This document shows positions 1 to 5,537 of a DNA stretch of 8,127 nucleotides, in pieces; the stretch's first letter is position 1, and every line of letters starts with the position of its first letter. The DNA is from CAYFVR01 sp046541515 (lineage in GTDB: Bacteria; Desulfobacterota; Desulfobacteria; Desulfobacterales; Desulfococcaceae): assembly GCA_046541515.1 (NCBI GenBank), contig JBKHDD010000206.1, forward strand, positions 1 through 8,127. The letters run 5' to 3'. The position numbers and the translations under genes are program-made. The notes beneath the pieces are model-generated. The model did not search any database and was not told the origin of the DNA. It was given only the letters and a program-made list of their open reading frames with translations.

Positions 1-369
1 CGCTATCCGAATTGGCTGAACCGGCTGAGTAATAGGTATGTTTCGACCGGGGGGGAATCCAATACTCTGACAGGGGGGTGCATTTCTGACGGAGTTTGCG
101 AAGCCAATGAGTTTATGCGCTGGAATCTTGGCAGTTTGCGACCGGGAGGCGGGGTGACTGTTACCTTTCCACAGTATGTTTGGGAAAACACACCGGCAGG
201 CACTCTCATCCGGTTCGAGGCGGAAATCCGTGTGGACGGCGTACAGCAGATGATGGAAAGCAGAACGACGCGTGTGGCGTCCGACCCTCTGTTTACTTTG
301 GCCATCGATGAAGACGCCGATCCGGTCGGAACGACCGATCTTCTGGAGTACACGCTCACTTACGGTAAT
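1..369 (+). repeat. Copy 1 of intragenic direct repeat (identical to 772-1140)
   Basis: Base-by-base reading shows 1-369 identical to 772-1140, an offset of 771 bp (257 codons, in frame). The copy encodes most of module A and the first ~29 residues of module B. Identity stops abruptly at 370/1141. The left limit is unknown because the window starts inside the repeat. Confidence 0.97.
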
Positions 370-2052
370 TCTTCAAGGAGTTCCTCTAACACTCAACTCG
401 TCTTTCCCTTGCCTTCCAAAACCAGCTTCGTGTCGGCCACCGGAGGCGGCACCGAGTCAGGGGGAGAAGTGATCTGGAACCTGGGCAATCTTGAGAGCGG
501 CGCGGGGGGCGAAAGCCGGGTAACGGTTCGGGTGAATGCCAACGAAGGGGATCTGGTGGAGGTGGACGGCGCCTACATCGCCGGAACCGATTCCAGCTTT
601 GTTTCCCATACGGTGTTTGCGGATCGGGTCACCCGCGTGGAGAATGGCAAACGGCCCAATTTAGGAATTCAGATCAACCCCAATCCGGTAAAGCCGAATT
701 GGGGGATGAGGACCCATCTGACCGTCTCCAATCCGAGGAACACCCTGCTCTCCAATGTGGAGCTGATCCTTCGCTATCCGAATTGGCTGAACCGGCTGAG
801 TAATAGGTATGTTTCGACCGGGGGGGAATCCAATACTCTGACAGGGGGGTGCATTTCTGACGGAGTTTGCGAAGCCAATGAGTTTATGCGCTGGAATCTT
901 GGCAGTTTGCGACCGGGAGGCGGGGTGACTGTTACCTTTCCACAGTATGTTTGGGAAAACACACCGGCAGGCACTCTCATCCGGTTCGAGGCGGAAATCC
1001 GTGTGGACGGCGTACAGCAGATGATGGAAAGCAGAACGACGCGTGTGGCGTCCGACCCTCTGTTTACTTTGGCCATCGATGAAGACGCCGATCCGGTCGG
1101 AACGACCGATCTTCTGGAGTACACGCTCACTTACGGTAATATTTCAACCAATTCCTCGGACACCCGGCTCGTCTTTCCCCTGCCTTCCGGCACGAGCTTC
1201 GTTTCGGGCACCGGCGTTGGTACGGTATTAGGTGGAGAGGTGATCTGGGACCTGGGCAATCTTGGCAGCGGCGAAGGAGGCGAACGCCGCGTAACAGTTC
1301 AGATAAATGCAGGGGAAGGAGACCTGTTGGAGGTGAATGGGGCCTATATCACTGGAACCGATTCCAGCTTTGTTCCCCACACGGTTCTGGTCGATCATGC
1401 CGTACGCATTGAAGACGACAGGCGTCCTTCTTTGATGATGTCGCTCAATCCGATGCCGGTAGAACCAGGCGAACAAATGGATGTGGCTTTGACGGTAACG
1501 AATTCCGTAGGCTCTTTATTGTCCAATGTGGAATTGATCCTCCGCTATCCGGGGTGGCTGAACAGGCTGAGTTATAGGGATGTTTCGACCGGGGGCGAAT
1601 CCAATACTCTGACAGGGGGGTGCATTTCTAACGGAGTTTGCGAAACCAATGAACTTATGCGCTGGAATCTCAACACCCTCCCGCCGGGCGGCGATGTGAC
1701 GGTAACCATGCCGCCAACCGTTAGAAGTGACGCGCCCGAAGGAACGCGGCTATTGTTCGATGCGGAAGTCCGGGTCGATGGCGTTCAGCAATTGACCCTT
1801 TCCGAAACGGTTTTCGTTGGCACCGCTTATGACAACCCAAGCACAGTATTTGTTGCGGTGGCGGTACCGGGCGATATCGACGACAACGACGAAGTGAACA
1901 TCGCCGACGCGATTGCGGCATTGCAAATTGTGGCCGGTTTGCAGCCCACCGTTACGATCAACCGGGACGCGGATGTGAACGGCGATACATTGATCGGCCT
2001 GCCGGAAGCGATTTACAGCCTTCAGGTGGCCGCGGAAGCCAGGGAACAATAA
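1..2052 (+). CDS. Repetitive DUF11-type surface/secreted protein with C-terminal dockerin-like calcium loops (5' truncated)
   Basis: Open from the first base in frame 1 (683 codons, TAA stop); the true start lies upstream, so the ATG at 115 is internal. The fragment alternates two beta-sandwich-like modules. Module A (residues ~1-94, 218-351 and 475-605) carries RYPxWLNRLS, a CxxxxxC pair and MRWNL. Module B (~95-217 and 352-474) starts DPLFTLAIDEDADPVG and has the pattern LEYTLTYGN, LVFPLPS, TSFVS, VIW-LGNL, GGE-RVTV. B matches the DUF11/conserved-repeat family, whose members are usually large exported proteins; A looks like a diverged relative. After a short linker come two 12-residue EF-hand loops (residues 625-636 and 658-669) of dockerin type I style. 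No C-terminal membrane anchor or sorting motif is visible. A signal peptide would lie outside the window. An adhesion or surface role is inference. Base composition looks less GC-rich than the neighbouring minus-strand genes. The gene converges on the WD40 gene. Confidence 0.88.
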   Translation, partial: RYPNWLNRLSNRYVSTGGESNTLTGGCISDGVCEANEFMRWNLGSLRPGGGVTVTFPQYVWENTPAGTLIRFEAEIRVDGVQQMMESRTTRVASDPLFTLAIDEDADPVGTTDLLEYTLTYGNSSRSSSNTQLVFPLPSKTSFVSATGGGTESGGEVIWNLGNLESGAGGESRVTVRVNANEGDLVEVDGAYIAGTDSSFVSHTVFADRVTRVENGKRPNLGIQINPNPVKPNWGMRTHLTVSNPRNTLLSNVELILRYPNWLNRLSNRYVSTGGESNTLTGGCISDGVCEANEFMRWNLGSLRPGGGVTVTFPQYVWENTPAGTLIRFEAEIRVDGVQQMMESRTTRVASDPLFTLAIDEDADPVGTTDLLEYTLTYGNISTNSSDTRLVFPLPSGTSFVSGTGVGTVLGGEVIWDLGNLGSGEGGERRVTVQINAGEGDLLEVNGAYITGTDSSFVPHTVLVDHAVRIEDDRRPSLMMSLNPMPVEPGEQMDVALTVTNSVGSLLSNVELILRYPGWLNRLSYRDVSTGGESNTLTGGCISNGVCETNELMRWNLNTLPPGGDVTVTMPPTVRSDAPEGTRLLFDAEVRVDGVQQLTLSETVFVGTAYDNPSTVFVAVAVPGDIDDNDEVNIADAIAALQIVAGLQPTVTINRDADVNGDTLIGLPEAIYSLQVAAEAREQ
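772..1140 (+). repeat. Copy 2 of intragenic direct repeat (identical to 1-369)
   Basis: This is the second exact copy, 771 bp downstream of copy 1. After 1140 the two copies differ at many positions although the proteins remain alignable (both continue into LVFPLPS and TSFVS). The exact tract is therefore embedded in an older, diverged repeat. Confidence 0.97.
1543..1827 (+). repeat. Copy 3 of the 771-bp repeat, diverged, module A only
   Basis: It starts exactly 771 bp after copy 2, with RYPGWLNRLSYRDVSTGG against RYPNWLNRLSNRYVSTGG. The first ~130 bp remain very close, including an uninterrupted identical tract around 1591-1628 shared by all three copies. Similarity falls off after MRWNL (about 1660). 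No module B follows; the chain passes to a linker and the calcium-loop tail. Confidence 0.9.
1873..2007 (+). other. Tandem dockerin type I-like EF-hand loops
   Basis: Two 12-residue loops are encoded. The first is DIDDNDEVNIAD (1873-1908), with acidic or Asn residues at loop positions 1, 3, 5, 9 and 12. The second is DVNGDTLIGLPE (1972-2007), with D1, N3, D5 and E12. Each is followed by a short helix (AIAALQIVAG and AIYSLQVAA). This is the dockerin/EF-hand arrangement expected to bind calcium. No cohesin partner is visible, so cellulosome-type docking is not implied; a stabilising terminal cap is equally possible. Confidence 0.8.
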
Positions 2053-2078
2053 ACCGCAACTCAAGGCGAAAGATCAAA

Positions 2079-2107
2079 GCTCCGCCTTCCGACGCGGAAG
2101 GCGGAGC
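2079..2107 (-). terminator. Perfect 12-bp hairpin, possible second terminator for the WD40 transcript
   Basis: GCTCCGCCTTCC (2079-2090) pairs fully with GGAAGGCGGAGC (2096-2107) around a 5-nt loop. Read on the minus strand the hairpin is followed by TTTGATCTTT, a broken U-rich tract. On the plus strand no T-run follows. It is therefore better suited to stop minus-strand read-through from the WD40 gene than plus-strand transcription. Confidence 0.5.
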
Positions 2108-2159
2108 CTCCCGAAGCCATTCAGGATCGGGATTGCCCACTCGGGAAATTCCATCATTC

Positions 2160-2209
2160 CCAAAACCAAAAGGGGAGCGGCCAACGCGGCGCTCCGCTTT
2201 TGGTTTTGG
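2160..2209. terminator. Bidirectional intrinsic terminator between convergent genes
   Basis: A near-perfect inverted repeat of about 20 pairs with one mismatch (2173/2196): CCAAAACCAAAAG at 2160-2172 pairs with CTTTTGGTTTTGG at 2197-2209, and the inner GGAGCG/CGCTCC arm encloses a ~10-nt loop. The GC-rich core is followed by CTTTTGGTTTTGG on the plus strand and CCTTTTGGTTTTGG on the minus strand, so it can terminate both converging transcripts. It lies 108 bp after the plus-strand stop and 37 bp after the minus-strand stop. Confidence 0.8.
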
Positions 2210-2246
2210 CTCCCCCCAGATGGCGGGCCAAATTTCGGAATAGAGG

Positions 2247-5198
2247 TCACCCGGACAAAATGGCCGCCCGCAATTCCGGTGAAAGATGGATGACCGGCTT
2301 CCGGGATTGGGGTCGGGACGGACGCCGAATCGAAACGGAGGGCGAGTTCTTCCCGCCGCAAGTCTCCAGCTCTTTTACGGAACCCCATGACCTTGCCCGC
2401 CGCTCGTTGTTCCGGAATAGAATCTCCTCCGCCCTCGCGGGCGAAACCGGGACGGTCTTCTCGTATCCCCCGCCGACGCCCAAAAATATCACTCCGCCGT
2501 CCTGAAGCGCGACGGGCAGCGCGCCGTTCTTTCCGAAGGCGGCCATGTGGGTGAGCGGGGCCGATTCGGAGGGAAGGTGGAAGCAGCCGACCCGTTCTCC
2601 CCGGTCCAAATCCAGCAAAAGGATCTCCCGCCCCCCCGATTCCGCCGCCGCCAGGCCGCGGCCGTCCGGCGTGATCCGGAGGATCGGCCGATGAAAAGGG
2701 AGCGGAATGGAAGGCCCGTCGAGCCTCGACTTTGCTCCCTCCGAGAGGTTCAGGGAAAGAATCCGCGAGCGCGCCGCTTCCCCGTCCTTTCTTTTTTCCG
2801 CCGCGATCGTCACTCGACGGCCATCGGGACTGAACGCGGCTTCCGGCGGGCAACCCAAAGGAAAACCTAGGGAAAACGCCATCCGACCGGTTTGAAGATT
2901 TCGAATCCGGAGGAGGCCCCGACGGTGGAATTCCAGCAGGTGGCGGCCGTCGGGGCTCGGCGTCATCCTTTGCACCTCTTGGGTGTCGGGCAGCCGGGCC
3001 GCCGAAACCCGGCGAAGCAAATCCCAGATTTCGACGCCCCGTCCCCCGGTCAGAACCAGGATATGCCGATCGTCCGGGAACGGGGCGTGCGCCCTCACGT
3101 CGCCGGTGAGAATGGAGGGCCGTCGGCCTCCCAAAGGGCCGGTTAGGAGGAAATTTTCTCGGGTTAGCAACGCCACCCGTTGGCCGTCGGCGGCGAAATC
3201 CCCGCGTTCGATCCGTTCCGTTTCGGGAAATTCCCACTGGAATTCCATTGCGTTTCCCGGATACCGCCAGCCCTGAACCCGGCGGGCCCGGACGATCAAG
3301 ACCAAATTCTCTCTTGGAGAAAGGCCGATGTTCCGGAAAGGCAGAACAAACGGGTCGATCCGACGGCCCGCCGGAAAGCCGGTGGCCAGATCCCAGATCC
3401 GAATTTCCTTCCGGTGATTGCGGAGGCAACCGGCGGCGAGCACAAATCGCCCGTCCGGGCTGGTGTTTGCCAGTTGGATCGATCGGTGGACCGCCGGTTC
3501 CTCGGGTTCCCCGCGCTGGAGGTCCAGTCGGCGGATCACGCCGTCGCCGCCCAGCGCGAAGGCCCGCCTTCCGTCGTGGGTCGGCAGGATTCGGCGGGTG
3601 GTCCCGTAGTGGCTTCGCAGGGTCTTGACGGCACGGCCTTTCCGGATATCCCAAATTTGGAGCAGACCCATGCCGTGGGCCGTGAAAACCATTCTTCCGC
3701 CGGGCGCCGCCGCCAGAGCCGTGGCCGGTTCCCGGGTGGAAGGGAGTTCACTTGCAATTCGGCCCGAGCGGCAATCCCAAATCCGCACCGTTCCGTCTTC
3801 GCCCAGGCAGAGGGCTTTTCGGCCGTCCGGCGTCAATGTCAGAACCTTTGCGCCCCCTCCCGGCAAGGGAATCCGGTGGCGGCATTGGCCGGTTTCCAAA
3901 TCCCACACCTGGAGAAAGGGCCGTAAAGGACGCGGTTCGGTTTCGCGGGAGGCCGGGGTTCCCCCAGAGGATTTGCGCGCGTCGAACGTTTCCGCCGCCG
4001 GCGACCTTTGCCCCGCGCTTTCCGGGGGGCCGAAGAAGTTCTTGTTCCGAATTCCCTCGTTTCTAGGCGCGGAAACCGCCACTCGGCCGTCCCCGGAAAT
4101 GGCCAACGCCACGGGTCGATCGGTTTGTTCGGACGCCCAGAGCACCCGGGGGGTCTCGTCCGATGAAAGGGTTCGGCGCAACAGTCGACCGTCCGCGCCT
4201 TGCCACAGCAGACGGTTTCCGTTCCCGCTGATCCGGCAAACGCCCGACCCCCGCGCGGAAAAGACGCGAACGCCCTCCGCCGCGTTCCACGCCTCCACAC
4301 GGCCCCCGGCCGGGCCGACGCCTCCGAAAACGAGCCATCGGCCATCCGCGGACAAATCCACGCCCAATACCCGTTGAAGGTCGGACTTCAGCCGTTTCCG
4401 GATTTCCCCGGTCTCCCCTCCCCGAAGGACGACTTCTCCCCCCGGCTCCACCGTCGCCAGCCACCGGCCGTCCGGGGTGGCGGCGGCCCGGTCCGCCCCG
4501 CCCTTCGGATTCGGAAGAACCCCCAGCAGGGCGGGAAACGCTCGGTTATCGGGACGGTCGTAAACTTGCCGGAAAAGCGGGGCGGAAACCGCCGGGAAGA
4601 TTTCGGCGAGTCCCCCTTCGGCGCCGCAATCCCGGGCGTGCCGACGAACAAAGCCTGGGAGATCGCCGTTTCGGGACAAGGCGGGCAACTCCGCGTTGAC
4701 GAATCGTTCCATGTCCTCCAGGGCGTCCAGCAACGTGGAATGGCATTGCCGTCGCCGGATTTCCCGTTCAATTCTGGGGCGATCCCACACCGTTCGCGAT
4801 TTTCGGGAAACGAAACGGACGGCCCAGGGGGGAGGAGCGCCGACTACCGGTTGGGTTTTTCTCAATGACCGCCGAACCATCCGGAAGCTTTCCGGGAGAA
4901 GCGCCCCCCGGCCTTGTCGCAGTTCTTCCGCGATGAAATCCAGGTCCAGCAGGCGGCGAGCGAATTTTCGCCATTGGGCGCCGGTCTGGAGGTCCAAGTG
5001 ACCGGATATGGAATCTTGGGAATCGTTCCGCGAGGAAGGGGAAGATGGCCCGGGAAGAGGGGTTCCGCCATCGGCGCGCGGGTTGCCGGCCCGAAAGACG
5101 TATGGAATGGAAGAATCCGACGAGGGAATCGCCAATTCCCCAAAGAGGTTTTGGATTGATGACTTTCGTAGGGGCGCCGCGAAAGCGTCCTTGAACAT
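2247..5198 (-). CDS. Large WD40 repeat protein with STAND-type helical hinge but no NTPase
   Basis: 983 residues, TGA stop. The start at 5198 (MFKDAFAAPL) is chosen over an in-frame ATG at 5249 because AAAAGGAGGT lies 4 nt upstream. Residues 1-70 are Ser/Pro-rich and probably disordered. Residues ~75-218 look helical: FARRLLDLDFIAEEL, then LDALEDMERFVNAELPALS and APLFRQVYDRPDN. This resembles the hinge before the propeller in NACHT/AP-ATPase-WD40 proteins. From ~235 to ~910 there are about 15 blade signatures (TPDGRWLA at 242, TPDGRKAL at 456, SPDGRFVL at 580, SPDGRHLL at 748, SPDGRRVT at 790, TPDGRGLA at 843), with IWD/VWD ends such as VRIWD, LQIWD and IRIWD. This suggests two seven-bladed propellers. 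A low-complexity insert sits at ~378-427 and a basic tail at ~910-983. There is no signal peptide or transmembrane segment, so it is likely cytoplasmic and a protein-binding scaffold. No Walker A motif, protease, kinase or TIR domain was seen. Function unknown. Confidence 0.88.
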   Translation of the reverse strand: MFKDAFAAPLRKSSIQNLFGELAIPSSDSSIPYVFRAGNPRADGGTPLPGPSSPSSRNDSQDSISGHLDLQTGAQWRKFARRLLDLDFIAEELRQGRGALLPESFRMVRRSLRKTQPVVGAPPPWAVRFVSRKSRTVWDRPRIEREIRRRQCHSTLLDALEDMERFVNAELPALSRNGDLPGFVRRHARDCGAEGGLAEIFPAVSAPLFRQVYDRPDNRAFPALLGVLPNPKGGADRAAATPDGRWLATVEPGGEVVLRGGETGEIRKRLKSDLQRVLGVDLSADGRWLVFGGVGPAGGRVEAWNAAEGVRVFSARGSGVCRISGNGNRLLWQGADGRLLRRTLSSDETPRVLWASEQTDRPVALAISGDGRVAVSAPRNEGIRNKNFFGPPESAGQRSPAAETFDARKSSGGTPASRETEPRPLRPFLQVWDLETGQCRHRIPLPGGGAKVLTLTPDGRKALCLGEDGTVRIWDCRSGRIASELPSTREPATALAAAPGGRMVFTAHGMGLLQIWDIRKGRAVKTLRSHYGTTRRILPTHDGRRAFALGGDGVIRRLDLQRGEPEEPAVHRSIQLANTSPDGRFVLAAGCLRNHRKEIRIWDLATGFPAGRRIDPFVLPFRNIGLSPRENLVLIVRARRVQGWRYPGNAMEFQWEFPETERIERGDFAADGQRVALLTRENFLLTGPLGGRRPSILTGDVRAHAPFPDDRHILVLTGGRGVEIWDLLRRVSAARLPDTQEVQRMTPSPDGRHLLEFHRRGLLRIRNLQTGRMAFSLGFPLGCPPEAAFSPDGRRVTIAAEKRKDGEAARSRILSLNLSEGAKSRLDGPSIPLPFHRPILRITPDGRGLAAAESGGREILLLDLDRGERVGCFHLPSESAPLTHMAAFGKNGALPVALQDGGVIFLGVGGGYEKTVPVSPARAEEILFRNNERRARSWGSVKELETCGGKNSPSVSIRRPSRPQSRKPVIHLSPELRAAILSG

Positions 5199-5202
5199 CG
5201 TG

Positions 5203-5212
5203 ACCTCCTTTT
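5203..5212 (-). promoter_or_regulatory. Strong Shine-Dalgarno site deciding the WD40 start
   Basis: The minus strand reads AAAAGGAGGTCACGATG. It contains a full anti-16S match (AAGGAGGT) 4 nt before the ATG at 5198. The alternative upstream ATG at 5249 has no comparable site (preceded by CCGGTATAG). This argues that the protein starts MFKDAFAAP. Confidence 0.85.
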
Positions 5213-5299
5213 CAGATGCGGGGGGCTTTTCCGAGTAGGGGCGGGACATCTATACCGGGTTTCCGGGAGCGGTCTCGGTGAACGGGTTACCTCCGAAAG

Positions 5300-5328
5300 G
5301 TGAATGGATCACATGTTCGGCGTGTCAA
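5300..5328 (-). promoter_or_regulatory. Candidate promoter of the WD40 gene
   Basis: The minus strand has a consensus -35 box TTGACA (5323-5328). It is preceded by an AT-rich tract resembling an UP element (TTTTTGTTTTCC and GAGAAATT). At 17-bp spacing the -10 would be ATTCAC (5300-5305), a poor match, so the -10 assignment is weak. The implied leader is roughly 95 nt. Confidence 0.35.
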
Positions 5329-5462
5329 ATTTCTCATGGAAAACAAAAACCATATCACAAAAGCTATCGAACCCGGGCGGTACGTGCCATGGAATCCACC
5401 GGATGGATGGTTTCCGGGAGTCGGAGGGAAAAAGGCGGAAGGGGGACTGGGGACGATCCGCG

Positions 5463-5503
5463 ATAAAAGAAGCCCGGGCCGCCGGCAATGGGCTCCCGGG
5501 CTT
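5463..5503 (-). terminator. Intrinsic terminator of the LysM gene
   Basis: AAGCCCGGG (5470-5478) pairs perfectly with CCCGGGCTT (5495-5503) around a 16-nt loop. On the minus strand the hairpin is followed by CTTTTATC, a short U-tract. It lies 34 bp beyond the LysM stop codon, as expected for a Rho-independent terminator. Confidence 0.75.
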
Positions 5504-5537
5504 GGAGGACGGGAAGTGGTCGGGAGGGGCGGCCGGG

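Larger units (their letters stand above)
5199..5537. other. Intergenic gap between the WD40 and LysM genes
   Basis: This stretch of about 340 bp holds no convincing gene. From left to right it contains the WD40 ribosome binding site (5203-5212), a probable minus-strand promoter around 5300-5328 with an AT-rich patch just upstream (5329-5375), an unassigned GC-rich part (~5376-5460), and the LysM terminator (5463-5503). Short reading frames here run on into antisense of real genes and have no independent support. Confidence 0.6.

Noticed and set aside
3..1130. Two identical 118-codon minus-strand frames (3-359 and 774-1130)
   Set aside because: They are antisense to the duplicated module A; their identity simply reflects the exact 369-bp repeat.
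2074..3654. Long minus-strand reading frame (526 codons) overlapping the WD40 gene in another frame
   Set aside because: The translation is a monotonous Arg/Gly/Pro-rich sequence typical of a shadow frame. It also runs through both hairpins past the WD40 stop, while the WD40 frame has clear repeated motifs.
3180..4868. Several plus-strand reading frames of 220-250 codons inside the WD40 gene
   Set aside because: Pro/Arg/Ser-rich shadow translations without recognisable motifs or supported starts; the WD40 frame explains the DNA.
5287..5295. Orphan Shine-Dalgarno-like CGGAGGTAA on the minus strand in the WD40 leader
   Set aside because: No ATG, GTG or TTG follows at a usable distance, so no leader peptide can be supported.
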